64,000 bases of DNA from an uncultured Rubrobacteraceae bacterium (lineage in GTDB: Bacteria > Actinomycetota > Rubrobacteria > Rubrobacterales > Rubrobacteraceae): contig CADCVE010000054.1 of assembly GCA_902806065.1 (NCBI GenBank), positions 26,503-90,502 on the forward strand, in the 5' to 3' direction. A program made the position numbers and the translations under genes. Positions 27,522 to 36,403 of the stretch are shown here, piece by piece (position 1 is the stretch's first letter; each line of letters begins with the position of its first letter). The notes under the pieces are model-generated. The model was not told the DNA's origin, made no database searches, and worked only from the letters and a program-made list of their open reading frames with translations.

Positions 27522-28346
27522 CTAACTATTTGGGTCTGTTTTGAGATTTTTGAGATGGTAGCGGAGAAAAAGTTCGCCATGTGCAGCGTGTATTGAGAGC
27601 AGGTCTGCCGAAAAGTCTGTTCCGGGTGGGAGGGCTGGACCATGAAGGATTCCGGGTGATGATGGTCCTTGGCCACCAGTTAGCTTAGGAGCTAGGGTAA
27701 GGAAGATCTCGTCGACGAGGCCACCGCGGACGAGTGAGTAGTTCAGGGAGGGGCCACCTTCTACAAGGAGCACGGTTACTCCGTGTCGAGCCTTGAGCAC
27801 GTGCAGGGCTATACGAAGATCTATTGAATCACCTTCTACAGGCAGGGTCTCGACCAACGCCAGTTGCGAGAGCGTGGCAAGGCACTCTCCCGGGATACCG
27901 GGAACGGTGAAGACGAGCCGGTCCTTGGGGGACGGACCCAGCAAGTTCTCTTTCAACGGCAGGTCCCCGCTCGCGCTTACGAGAACGGCCAAAGGTTGCG
28001 GCTCGCGGCCCTGGCTGACCCGAGTGCGACTGAGGTCCTCAGGGACAGACAGGTTGAGCTTCTCTGCACGCAAGGTAGAGGCGCCGATCATTACAGCATC
28101 AACCCGGGAACGCAGAGAGCGCATTATGAGTCGATCGACCGGGCTACCGATGCTGCCGGCCTTTCCACTATTGGTAGTCACCTTTCCATCGAGCGAAGAG
28201 ACCATGTTGATGACCACATAGGGCCTGTCGGGAGGGTTGACGGGGAAGGATAGTTCTCCGTAGACCTCTCCGACGGTGCGCGTTACGCTAGGTTCGGGAA
28301 AGAGCCGGGTGACCTCTGGCTCTTCAGGGTCAAGGGGAACGGTAAT
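27522..28346 (-). CDS. RibD C-terminal-like / dihydrofolate-reductase-fold pyrimidine reductase
   Basis: NADPH-dependent reductase fold of riboflavin synthesis (5-amino-6-ribosylaminouracil reduction) or a related reaction. The ORF track starts at GTG 28217 (MVINMVSSLDGK), but the frame upstream encodes the family's N-terminus (VTRLFPEP, then PPDRPYVV) and stays open to a TAG. No ATG, GTG or TTG lies there; ATT 28346 behind GCAGG is the best candidate, giving about 274 aa. Core motifs are VSSLDGK, RADAV-like RVDAVMIGASTLRAE and LLVEGGPSLNYSL. No deaminase domain. It overlaps the end of hflX. Confidence 0.75.
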   Translation of the reverse strand: MTVPLDPEEPEVTRLFPEPSVTRTVGEVYGELSFPVNPPDRPYVVINMVSSLDGKVTTNSGKAGSIGSPVDRLIMRSLRSRVDAVMIGASTLRAEKLNLSVPEDLSRTRVSQGREPQPLAVLVSASGDLPLKENLLGPSPKDRLVFTVPGIPGECLATLSQLALVETLPVEGDSIDLRIALHVLKARHGVTVLLVEGGPSLNYSLVRGGLVDEIFLTLAPKLTGGQGPSSPGILHGPALPPGTDFSADLLSIHAAHGELFLRYHLKNLKTDPNS

Positions 28347-29637
28347 GCGCGTACCTGCGAGCTTGAGGTTTTGGTAGCGTGACTTCTAGCTCAAGACCCT
28401 CATTCGTGTCCTCGCGAGTATGTATCTCCGCCCGTCCGTAGAGGCCGTTTATTGCGCCGTACTCGGCGTGCGGAATGAGTAGACGCATACGCACACGGCT
28501 GCTGGCCAGAGCCTCGTTTATCGCGTCGAGTAAGGGAGTAGCATCCTGCCTGGCGCTTATCAAAACGGCCTTGGGGTACGCATCCAAAAGCTGCCGGCGG
28601 CGCTCCGCGGAGAGCATATCTGCCTTATTGAGGCACAATACGGACTCCTTCACGATATCGGAATTACCATGATCCGCTCCTGATAAAGCGTCTGCCAGTG
28701 TGTCTTCGACGGTGAGAATCTCCTCCCCAAGCTTCTCACTTGCGGCATCAGCGCACAGGATGATCACGCTGGCGTCTCTCGCGGCTTCAAGGGTGCTGGC
28801 GAAAGAATAAACAAGCTGGGTGGGCAGCTTCCTTATAAATCCAACTGTATCGGTCAATACGAAGTCGGGACGTGCGACAGCGCCGACGCGGTCTCTCCCT
28901 TGAGCATCGTCCGCTGGTACGGTGTTGTTTACGATCCTGCTCGTGGTCTCCAGGGTTTCGAATAGTCTGTCGGCGGTGGAGCGTCGCTCGCCGCTCAGGG
29001 CATTTAGGATCGTGGTCTTACCCGCGTTGGTGTACCCGACTAGAGCGACGCTCGGTGGACCTTCTTTTTTCAGGCGAGCACCCTGGGTCTTTCTTGCGGA
29101 CCTCTCCTCCGCGAGGCGCTTGCGGATTCTCTCCATCCGCTGCCGTATGACGCGCCGGTCGTACTCCAGTTGCTGCTCGCCCGGCCCCCTGGTGACAACG
29201 CCACCGCCACCGAGCCGGCTCAGGGCCTTGTAGCCTCCCCTTACCCTGGGTAACCGGTAGCTCAACTCCGCGAGCTCGACCTCGAGGCGGCTGGCGGCAT
29301 CCCTGGCATGAGCCTCGAAGATGCGAATGATCAGAAGCGTCCGGTCCACGACCTGTACTCCTGCCGCCTTCTCCAACACTCTTGCCTGTGAAGGCGCGAG
29401 CTCATCGTCGGTCACGACGACTCCAGCTCCAACACTTCCTACGAGTTCCCCTAGCTCCTCGCGCTTACCACGCCCCAGATATCCGACACCATCACGCCTA
29501 CCCTGCTCTAAAAGCCCAACAACCTCAAGCCCTAGCGTCTCGGAAAGCCGGCCAAGCTCCGCTACCTGCCGATCCTCCCCCGCGCTCACTAATACCGCCC
29601 GACTCTCTAACTCCTGCTCGTTCACGCCCTTATTCAT
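28330..29637 (-). CDS. hflX: GTPase HflX
   Basis: 435 aa ribosome-splitting GTPase. The N-terminal HflX domain (~residues 10-190) includes DDELAPSQARVLEKAAGVQVVDR-type sequence and the GGxG segment SRLGGGGVVTRGPGEQQLE. The G domain has G1 GYTNAGKTT, G3 DTVGFIRKLP and G4 NKAD. The ATG overlaps the miaA stop (ATGA). Order miaB-miaA-hflX is conserved in many bacteria. Confidence 0.94.
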   Translation of the reverse strand: MNKGVNEQELESRAVLVSAGEDRQVAELGRLSETLGLEVVGLLEQGRRDGVGYLGRGKREELGELVGSVGAGVVVTDDELAPSQARVLEKAAGVQVVDRTLLIIRIFEAHARDAASRLEVELAELSYRLPRVRGGYKALSRLGGGGVVTRGPGEQQLEYDRRVIRQRMERIRKRLAEERSARKTQGARLKKEGPPSVALVGYTNAGKTTILNALSGERRSTADRLFETLETTSRIVNNTVPADDAQGRDRVGAVARPDFVLTDTVGFIRKLPTQLVYSFASTLEAARDASVIILCADAASEKLGEEILTVEDTLADALSGADHGNSDIVKESVLCLNKADMLSAERRRQLLDAYPKAVLISARQDATPLLDAINEALASSRVRMRLLIPHAEYGAINGLYGRAEIHTREDTNEGLELEVTLPKPQARRYAHYRSP

Positions 29638-30527
29638 CCTTCTAGTATATCATGCACTATATGCTTAATATGCGGAGCGCTCGCTTCTTTCGGGGTATCC
29701 AGGACGATGTGTGGGGTTGTATCGGGTAGGTTGCGGATGAGTTTGTCGAACCAGCGTATCTGCCTGCGGGCGAGTCTGCGGGTGCGGATGGCTATCTGCT
29801 CTTCGGCCTGGTTGGAGTGAAGTTCTCCGGAGGCGACGAGGAGCATCTCCTTTATGCCTATTGCCGTGCGTGCGGAGGGGTTTGGCAAGGTACCGGATCC
29901 TATAAGACGCTTCGCTTCCCACAGTCCGTCGCGTGAGATCCTGGATGAGCGGACAGCTATGTTTCTGTCTAATTCCGATCTCTCCGGGCGCAGGTACAAG
30001 AAGGTAGCATCGCATGTCATCTGGCTTTTGCGGGTGCCCCAGATCGAACCGCGCTCCGGGGCACCGGTGAGATCTAGCTCAAGTCTCCTGGCTTCTCGCC
30101 TTGGGTTCGTGGCGTTAACCGCGAGGTTTGCGGCATTTGCCCGGACTTCGGCAGGAGCCTTGGGAGCTAGTGGTATATCCAGCAACATAGCATTCAGGTA
30201 CATGCCGGTGCCAGCATCTAGCACGAATGGAAGATCGGCAGACAGAGAAGATATTATCGACTCAGAGTGGTCCTTATGGTGGGCTACGGTCCATTCATCA
30301 GCCACGGAGACTATTCCTACCATCTCGGCCGCACGCGTGCGCCCCTGGTTGGTTAGCAGTGGGACCTCCCGGTATACCTGCATGGAATCCACTACTAAGG
30401 TTGTCGCCCATTCCCCGAACTTCTCGGAGATAGTCTCCGCTAACACATCCGCGAGGGCACTCTTGCCAGCGGCTGTCGGGCCGCACACGACGACGGCCTT
30501 ACGGTTTCTCTCGCCAGGTTTCGTCAG
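29634..30527 (-). CDS. miaA: tRNA dimethylallyltransferase
   Basis: Adds the isopentenyl group to A37 of tRNAs reading UNN codons; MiaB then methylthiolates it. P-loop CGPTAAGKSALA and VVDSMQVYRE with the catalytic Asp. The ORF track starts at GTG 30488, inside the first beta strand (AVVVCGPTAAGK). An in-frame CTG at 30527, 6 nt behind GGGAGAG and overlapping the miaB stop as CTGA, gives a proper N-terminus and about 297 aa. The usual TAKP motif is replaced by PLLTNQG. Switches from C- to G-rich strand composition near its 3' end. Confidence 0.88.
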   Translation of the reverse strand: MTKPGERNRKAVVVCGPTAAGKSALADVLAETISEKFGEWATTLVVDSMQVYREVPLLTNQGRTRAAEMVGIVSVADEWTVAHHKDHSESIISSLSADLPFVLDAGTGMYLNAMLLDIPLAPKAPAEVRANAANLAVNATNPRREARRLELDLTGAPERGSIWGTRKSQMTCDATFLYLRPERSELDRNIAVRSSRISRDGLWEAKRLIGSGTLPNPSARTAIGIKEMLLVASGELHSNQAEEQIAIRTRRLARRQIRWFDKLIRNLPDTTPHIVLDTPKEASAPHIKHIVHDILEG

Positions 30528-31957
30528 CGCGGTCTCTCCCTGGGTGCTCTATCCCCAGAGTTAGCTTCTGCTGGGTCCGCGTATAGAACGTGCGGACCCG
30601 CGGAGCCTATCCTCGCGGTGACGTATGTTCCGGGTGGGGCATTGGTCTGAACGTGTACGGCATGGCCGCTCCAGGTCTCGCCGATGGCGTTACCCTCCTC
30701 AGGGTTACGTCCATATCGAATGTAGATTTCCTCGGTCGAGCCGATCTTCTTCTGGTTATTCTCGAAGGCGTTTTGCTCCACGGCTCGCAGTACTTCCACG
30801 AACCTTCTCTGGACGACCCTCTCCGGCGGCGTCCCCGGTAGTTCGGCCGCCTCTGTACCGCGACGAGGGGAGAACTTGAAGATGTAGGCGGAATCGAAAC
30901 GGCAGTCCTCGACCAGCCTCAAGGTTTCTTCGTGGTCGTGCTCGGTCTCTCCAGGGTGCCCTACTATAATATCGGTGCTTAGAGTTCCATCCGGGACGGC
31001 CTTGCGGAAGACCTCTATCTTCCGGCGGTACCTCTCGGATTTATACCCCCGGTGCATGATCTTCAGCATCCGATCCGAGCCCGACTGCACTGGTAGGTGC
31101 AACTTCTTCACCAGCGTCTTCTTCTCCCCGATCAACCTGAGCGTCCTGTCTTCCATGTTGGACGGGTGACTGGTCGTGAACCATACTCGCGGCGCCTCCT
31201 CCGCTATCCTCTCCAAGAGATCACAGAACCTCTTGCCACTCTCACGCCAGGCATCCACCGTCTGGCCTAACAAAGTCACGTATCGCGTCCCCGTAGAAAC
31301 CAGCCCATGAACCTCGTCTACTATGTTCTCCATCGGCCGGCATGACATCCTGCCCCGAACGGACGGCACTACACAATAGCTGCATTTGTAGTTGCAACCA
31401 GTCATTATGGTAACGAACGCCGAGTGCTCGCCCTCTGTTCCTGGTAGCTCCGGTGTATGTGTTTCTTCCATACCTGGCAGACCCACGAATTCAGCCAGCT
31501 CGTAAGTATTATGAGTACCCAATACGAGGTCTATCCCAAATTGTCGTTGTAGATCTCTTGACTCACCGGAAGCGCCGATGCAGCCGGTCAGGGCGAACTT
31601 CTTGACGCGGCCTTCTCTCTTGAGACGACTGAGTTCACCGAGGTGGCCGCGTACGCGGTCCACAGCATTCTCCCGGACGTAGCAGGTATTGAGGACTACA
31701 ATGTCAGCGTCTTCGTAGCGGTTCACCTCGGCGTATCCAGCGTCCAGAATCATGCGACGCATCCGGTCAGAGTCGTGGACGTTCATCTGGCAACCAAAGG
31801 TTCGTATGCAAGCCGTCTTTGACGCGCCCTGCCCGCTACGCGTCCACGAGTTCTCGGGGTCTTCTGGGGCGCCAAAAGAGGGTTTGCTGGAGAGCGGGAT
31901 CGGGGTTATGCTCTTTGCTGTTTGGTTTGCGTACTGAACGTGATCAGTGCTACTCAT
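30524..31957 (-). CDS. miaB: tRNA-2-methylthio-N6-dimethylallyladenosine synthase
   Basis: Radical-SAM methylthiotransferase acting on i6A37 tRNA. The N-terminal cluster cysteines lie in FGCQMN, NTCYVRENA and TGCIGA; the radical-SAM motif is GCNYKCSYCVVP; a C-terminal TRAM domain is present. ATG 31957 (MSSTDHV), 7 nt behind GGAGG, is preferred to the ORF-track 31975, giving 477 aa. About 50 N-terminal residues precede the first domain with no homology I recognise. Confidence 0.93.
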   Translation of the reverse strand: MSSTDHVQYANQTAKSITPIPLSSKPSFGAPEDPENSWTRSGQGASKTACIRTFGCQMNVHDSDRMRRMILDAGYAEVNRYEDADIVVLNTCYVRENAVDRVRGHLGELSRLKREGRVKKFALTGCIGASGESRDLQRQFGIDLVLGTHNTYELAEFVGLPGMEETHTPELPGTEGEHSAFVTIMTGCNYKCSYCVVPSVRGRMSCRPMENIVDEVHGLVSTGTRYVTLLGQTVDAWRESGKRFCDLLERIAEEAPRVWFTTSHPSNMEDRTLRLIGEKKTLVKKLHLPVQSGSDRMLKIMHRGYKSERYRRKIEVFRKAVPDGTLSTDIIVGHPGETEHDHEETLRLVEDCRFDSAYIFKFSPRRGTEAAELPGTPPERVVQRRFVEVLRAVEQNAFENNQKKIGSTEEIYIRYGRNPEEGNAIGETWSGHAVHVQTNAPPGTYVTARIGSAGPHVLYADPAEANSGDRAPRERPR

Positions 31958-32918
31958 ATTCTTCCTCCGGTTCATAAACGCGGCCTCTTATGATTACCTC
32001 TCCGGGGCGCGCATCGAAGTCTAACCCCGCGAGCTCCAGGTAACTCGCCGCCGCCGCCCTCCGCAGGACGCCGCGGATCTCCGCAAGGTCGTCGTTGCCA
32101 ATGGAGAGTATAGGCCCTCCAGGACTCTCCGACCTCGCCTCACGAGAGCCCACACGGCTACCGCCTCTCACAGCGCTCCCCGAACTCGAGGATATATCCT
32201 TCGCGGCCGTAACCTCCCCCGCGACAACCCTCTGAACTGTCCTCAGTGATACCTCTAAACCTAAAGCCAAAGCCGCCTCCCTTATCCCCTGCGCTTGCGA
32301 GTGGTCCCCTTGTGTGTCCCTGACAAGTCCTTGTATTATGTGGTTTTGTAGCAGGCGGGCGAGGATGCTAGCGGGCGAGGCTTGGTAGATGCGGGGCTGG
32401 AGGATGGAGGGGATGGAGGGGCTAGCAGCGAATCTGGTTATGGTAGCGAGGAGGTTGGTTTTGGAGGGGCGGGAGCCCGCCTGGAGGGTCTTCTCGGGGA
32501 GGGTGTGAGTATCGAAGACTAGTTTTATAGCGGTTGGTGAAGTCGTGGAGAGGACTTCGGCGTAGAGTGCGGCGTTCTTTACATGGTAGAGGGAGAGGCC
32601 CGCGCCATGCGGGAGGTCTTCTTCGGTTCCGGGGAGTATGGGATCGAGGTGGCGGGTGGTTACGCCAGGCTCGAAGATAAGGTGTCTGTGAGTTTCGGGG
32701 ATGCCCTGTCCGTCATCCAAAACTACAAGGGTACGATATCGGCGAGCGCGGAGCGAGGAGGCGACGTAGATGTTACGGGCGCCGGCATCGCGAGAGTTAC
32801 GGAGAAGCTCGTGGAGGGCGTCCTCGACGTAGAGGATACGCCCCGGACTGCGGCGGGCGCCTTCGGCTCCAAGTAGCCGGGCGAAGCCGTTCCCGAGATC
32901 CCTGTATGGTCCTTGCAC
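31950..32918 (-). CDS. GHKL-type ATP-binding protein of unknown function
   Basis: 322 aa. The N-terminal half is a Bergerat-fold ATPase: N-box ALHELLRNSRDAGA, G1 DDGQGIPE, G2 GAGLSLYHVKNAA. The MutL GFRGEAL motif and any histidine-kinase phosphoacceptor are missing. The C-terminal half (~residues 185-240) contains an apparent HTH-like segment (EAALALGLEVSLRTVQRVVAG), then a Ser/Gly linker and a short terminal domain. It sits between rny and miaB and overlaps miaB by 8 bp. Role unknown; possibly a DNA-binding ATPase. Composition flips from C- to G-rich at GTATTATG near 32,335. Confidence 0.7.
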   Translation of the reverse strand: MQGPYRDLGNGFARLLGAEGARRSPGRILYVEDALHELLRNSRDAGARNIYVASSLRARRYRTLVVLDDGQGIPETHRHLIFEPGVTTRHLDPILPGTEEDLPHGAGLSLYHVKNAALYAEVLSTTSPTAIKLVFDTHTLPEKTLQAGSRPSKTNLLATITRFAASPSIPSILQPRIYQASPASILARLLQNHIIQGLVRDTQGDHSQAQGIREAALALGLEVSLRTVQRVVAGEVTAAKDISSSSGSAVRGGSRVGSREARSESPGGPILSIGNDDLAEIRGVLRRAAAASYLELAGLDFDARPGEVIIRGRVYEPEEEYE

Positions 32919-32941
32919 GGGCTTTCTGACCTCTGTACTTT

Positions 32942-34486
32942 TTAGCGGGCGACCTCGGTAACGCGGCTCTCGCGGATGACGGTGACCCGGATCTGGCCGG
33001 GGTATTCGAGATCGCTCTCGATCTGTTTGGAGATGTCGAAGGCGAGCTTGGCGGCGATGCGGTCGTCCACCTCACTCGGTTGGACCATTACCCGGATCTC
33101 ACGTCCAGCCTGGATGGCGTAAGCTTTGTCTACACCGCGGTGGCCTAGAGCGATGTCCTCCAACGAGCGCAACCTTTCGATGTAGGTTTCCGTGGTCTCG
33201 CGCCTCGCGCCTGGACGGGCAGCCGAGACGGCGTCGGCGGTGGCTACCAGCACATCCTCGACGGTCTGCATCTCGATCTCGTGGTGGTGGGCGGAGACGG
33301 CACGCACGACATCGTCGACCTCGCCGGCTTTCTTGGCCAACCTTCCACCGATAAGGGCGTGGGTGCCTTCCACTTCGTGATCCACGGCCTTTCCAATATC
33401 GTGCAGGAGAGCGCCGCGGCGAGCAATCTTCACGTTTGCACCTAGCTCGGCAGCCATCATTCCACAGAGGTTCGCGACCTCTATAGAGTGGGCGAGGACA
33501 TTCTGGCCGTAAGAAGTGCGGTACTTCAGGGCACCGAGCAAACGGAGCAAATCGCCGTGCATGCCGCCGGAGATCTTGGCGTCGTAAAGCGCCTGGCGTC
33601 CGGCGTTTTTTATCTCTTTTTCGACGTCTTTTCGGGCTTTTGCAACGACCTGCTCTATGCGGCCCGGATGGATGCGTCCGTCCTTCACCAACTGCTGCAT
33701 CGCGATCCGGCCGATCTCCCGCCGCACCGGATCGAAACTAGAAACAACCACCGTCTCCGGCGTATCGTCGATGATCACATCAACCCCCGTCGCCGCCTCG
33801 AACGCCCGGATGTTCCTACCCTCGCGCCCGATCACACGCCCCTTCATGTCATCAGACGTGAGCGTGACAGCCTTGACCGTGGACTCAGCGGTTATATCCG
33901 AAGCAAGCCGCTCCATTGTAGCGGCCGTGATGCGCCGTGCCTCCGCGTCAGCCCTCTCATCCGCCTCTAGCGTCCTGTCGCGAACCATGCGCCCGAGCCT
34001 GTCCTCTAGCTCCACTTCAAGGTTATCGAAGAGCCTGCGCTCGGCCTCGGCTCTCGTTAACCCTGCAACCTCTTCCAGAGCTTTAACCTGGTCAAGTTCG
34101 CGTGTTTCGAGTTCGGTGGTGCGTTTCCGCAGCTCCTCTTCCCTGCGAGCGAGGTCACGACGTTCGCGGTCGATCTCGGAGTCTCGTCTGTCGAGAGCGG
34201 CGTCACGGTTATCGAGCCTCTCCTCGACACGGCCCAACTCGGCGCGCCGCGCCCGGATCTCCGTCTCGGCCTCGGCCTTGAGCGCGAGAGCAGCCTCCTT
34301 GGCTGAGAGTTCGGCCTCGCGACGGGCATTCTCCGCTGAGCGCTGAGCCTCTTCGACAATGGAGCGGGCATCGGATCTAGCCTCGGCCTGGCGAGCCACC
34401 ATCCTTGATTTGCTAAACAAGTAGCCTGCGATGAGGCCAACCGCGAGGCTAGCGACAAGCCCCAGGACCAGCAATAAAACGTTCAC
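32942..34486 (-). CDS. rny: ribonuclease Y
   Basis: Membrane-anchored endoribonuclease that initiates mRNA decay. About 514 aa from GTG 34486, 8 nt behind GGAGG; the ORF-track TTG 34501 lies at that Shine-Dalgarno. N-terminal transmembrane helix (VNVLLLVLGLVASLAVGLIA), a long coiled coil (~35-190), a KH domain with GRVIGREGRNIRAFE, and an HD domain with LLHDIGKAVDHE and SAHHHE. Confidence 0.95.
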   Translation of the reverse strand: MNVLLLVLGLVASLAVGLIAGYLFSKSRMVARQAEARSDARSIVEEAQRSAENARREAELSAKEAALALKAEAETEIRARRAELGRVEERLDNRDAALDRRDSEIDRERRDLARREEELRKRTTELETRELDQVKALEEVAGLTRAEAERRLFDNLEVELEDRLGRMVRDRTLEADERADAEARRITAATMERLASDITAESTVKAVTLTSDDMKGRVIGREGRNIRAFEAATGVDVIIDDTPETVVVSSFDPVRREIGRIAMQQLVKDGRIHPGRIEQVVAKARKDVEKEIKNAGRQALYDAKISGGMHGDLLRLLGALKYRTSYGQNVLAHSIEVANLCGMMAAELGANVKIARRGALLHDIGKAVDHEVEGTHALIGGRLAKKAGEVDDVVRAVSAHHHEIEMQTVEDVLVATADAVSAARPGARRETTETYIERLRSLEDIALGHRGVDKAYAIQAGREIRVMVQPSEVDDRIAAKLAFDISKQIESDLEYPGQIRVTVIRESRVTEVAR

Positions 34487-34510
34487 TAAACTTTCCTCCA
34501 AAACGTCGCC

Positions 34511-34550
34511 CGCCGCGGCGACCGGGTCGTAGGACCCCGTCGCCGCGGCG
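34511..34550 (-). terminator. strong hairpin between recX and rny
   Basis: Perfect 12-bp arms CGCCGCGGCGAC / GTCGCCGCGGCG with an inner GGGTC-GTAG-GACCC stem, separated by one C/C mismatch. It sits in the 73 bp between recX and the rny Shine-Dalgarno. Few U residues follow, so it may partially terminate or process the recA-recX transcript rather than fully stop it. Confidence 0.55.
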
Positions 34551-34574
34551 GCGGTCGGTATACTCCGGTCGTTA

Positions 34575-35189
34575 CTAGTCGGCTTCCCCGCGGTAATCGC
34601 GGGCTACCTCCGCACAGATGTCAGCAGAATAGCCCCGCCGCATAAGGAAGCCATGGACCCGGCGCGCCTGCGCGCCAGACCCTCCACCGGTATTATAACG
34701 CCGCCGCGCGGCCTCGCGGGCCGCCTCGCTCTCGGAGCCCTCCGTAAATGCTTCCTCAATGATCTCCCGCGCGATCTCTTCATCCACCCCAGCCCGCCTG
34801 AGGTCCCCGTAGATCCTGCGCGGCCCATACTTTCTGGCCTCGGCGCGGACGAGCTCTCGCGCGAACCCTTCATCGTCGATATAGCCCATCTCTTCCAGAC
34901 GCTCGACCACGACGTCTACAGTACCCTCAGCATAGCCCACCCGGTGAAGCCTCTCATTAATCTCCCCGCGTGAACGAGCCCGGTACCCCAAGATGTTCAG
35001 GGCCTTGTTCATCGCCAGCGGCCTCTCCCCCGCGATCCTGACCTCCGCAAGCTCCTCCACAGAGAACGTGGCACCCTCACGCAAGCCGCGCTCGGTAGCA
35101 ACACCCGCGTCCAACTCCGCCCAAAACTCACCGTCGACCTGGACCCTGATCCTGCCACGCCGCTCATGAGCGCCGGTTATGATCGGCAC
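34575..35189 (-). CDS. recX: RecA regulator RecX
   Basis: 204 aa. Three-helix repeats typical of RecX: ALNILGYRARSRGEINERL, VVERLEEMGYIDDEGFAREL and RKYGPRRIYGDLRRAGVD. Binds RecA filaments and modulates them. GTG start, 40 bp after the recA stop; recA-recX adjacency is standard in actinobacteria. Confidence 0.92.
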   Translation of the reverse strand: MPIITGAHERRGRIRVQVDGEFWAELDAGVATERGLREGATFSVEELAEVRIAGERPLAMNKALNILGYRARSRGEINERLHRVGYAEGTVDVVVERLEEMGYIDDEGFARELVRAEARKYGPRRIYGDLRRAGVDEEIAREIIEEAFTEGSESEAAREAARRRYNTGGGSGAQARRVHGFLMRRGYSADICAEVARDYRGEAD

Positions 35190-35229
35190 CCGGCCCCCTT
35201 GAATTCCCTACCACAAATAGCCGGAGTCC

Positions 35230-36297
35230 CTACGCCAGACGCCCAGAGGATGCCTCAGCGCCCTGGCGCTCAGTGCCCGAAGCCTCTTCCTGGCCGTCAA
35301 GGGGGGGTGCGGGACTGGTGAATCCTAGCTTCTCGTGGATGTCGGCGAGGATACGTGCGCGCACGTCGTCGTTCTCCTTCAGGAACTGCTTGGAGTTCTC
35401 CCGGCCCTGCCCGAGCCTCTCATCCCCGTAGGCGAACCAGGCACCCGACTTCTGCACCACGTTGTGGAGGATGCCCACGTCGAGCAGACTCCCCTCCTTG
35501 GAGATACCTTCGCCGTACATAATGTCGAACTCCACGACCTTGAACGGCGGCGCTACCTTGTTCTTGGCAATCTTGACCTTCGTCTGGTTGCCTACCGTAT
35601 CGTTGCCTACCTTGAGAGCCCCGATGCGCCTTATGTCCAGCCTGACGCTCGAATAAAACTTGAGCGCCCGTCCGCCCGGCGTCGTCTCGGGAGACCCGAA
35701 CATCACCCCAATCTTCTCCCTCAACTGGTTGATAAAGATGGCCGTCGTGTTGGAACGGCTCAACGACCCCGAGAGCTTCCTCAAAGCCTGGCTCATTAGT
35801 CGAGCCTGCAGCCCTACGTGCGAGTCTCCCATCTCACCCTCGATCTCAGCTCTAGGCACGAGGGCGGCGACGGAGTCGATCACGACGATGTCGAGAGCGC
35901 CGGAGCGGATGAGGGTATCGGCTATCTCGAGGGCCTGCTCACCATTGTCGGGCTGGGAAAAGTACAGGTTTTCGAGGTCCACGCCTATGGCTTCGGCGTA
36001 GGTGGGGTCGAGGGCATGTTCGGCGTCTATGAACGCGGCGAGACCACCCGTCTTTTGGGCCTCCGCGATGATGTGTAGGGCGAGAGTAGTCTTGCCGCTA
36101 GATTCAGGACCGTAAATCTCCACGATACGGCCCTTGGGGACGCCGCCGACACCAAGCGCCAGGTCCAGCGCCAGGGCGCCCGTGGAGATCGAAGCGACCT
36201 TACGCGGCGGTTCGTCGCCCATGCGCATGATCGCACCCTTACCAAACTGCTTCTCTATATGAGAGACGGCGGCGCCCATAGCCTTCGTCTTGTCCAT
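35230..36297 (-). CDS. recA: recombinase RecA
   Basis: Strand-exchange ATPase and SOS co-protease. 355 aa from ATG 36297, 8 nt behind GGAGG; the ORF-track TTG 36312 is at the Shine-Dalgarno. Walker [14 protein letters not shown], Walker [13 protein letters not shown], loop L2 region [20 protein letters not shown]. No intein. The promoter at 36352-36380 fits; no LexA box was found in the leader. Confidence 0.97.
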   Translation of the reverse strand: MDKTKAMGAAVSHIEKQFGKGAIMRMGDEPPRKVASISTGALALDLALGVGGVPKGRIVEIYGPESSGKTTLALHIIAEAQKTGGLAAFIDAEHALDPTYAEAIGVDLENLYFSQPDNGEQALEIADTLIRSGALDIVVIDSVAALVPRAEIEGEMGDSHVGLQARLMSQALRKLSGSLSRSNTTAIFINQLREKIGVMFGSPETTPGGRALKFYSSVRLDIRRIGALKVGNDTVGNQTKVKIAKNKVAPPFKVVEFDIMYGEGISKEGSLLDVGILHNVVQKSGAWFAYGDERLGQGRENSKQFLKENDDVRARILADIHEKLGFTSPAPPLDGQEEASGTERQGAEASSGRLA

Positions 36298-36351
36298 CTT
36301 CTCGTCCTCCAAAAAGGTTGCTTAGCACTGATTCTTGCTTGGAACAACCAG

Positions 36352-36380
36352 ATTATACTGCAGGCCGCGACGCCTCCCAA
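36352..36380 (-). promoter_or_regulatory. recA promoter
   Basis: Reverse strand TTGGGA (-35, 36375-36380), 17-bp spacer, perfect TATAAT (-10, 36352-36357). Predicted start near 36345, about 48 nt before the recA ATG. It lies in the gap between the RodZ-like gene stop and recA. Confidence 0.75.
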
Positions 36381-36403
36381 TACTAATCAGGAAGCGACGT
36401 ATA

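Noticed and set aside
31950-32918. MutL assignment for the GHKL protein
   Set aside because: Has the N-box and G boxes but lacks the MutL GFRGEAL motif and dimerisation domain.
36298-36403. LexA/SOS box upstream of recA
   Set aside because: No GAACN4GTTC-like or similar dyad found around the promoter, only a single GAAC half.
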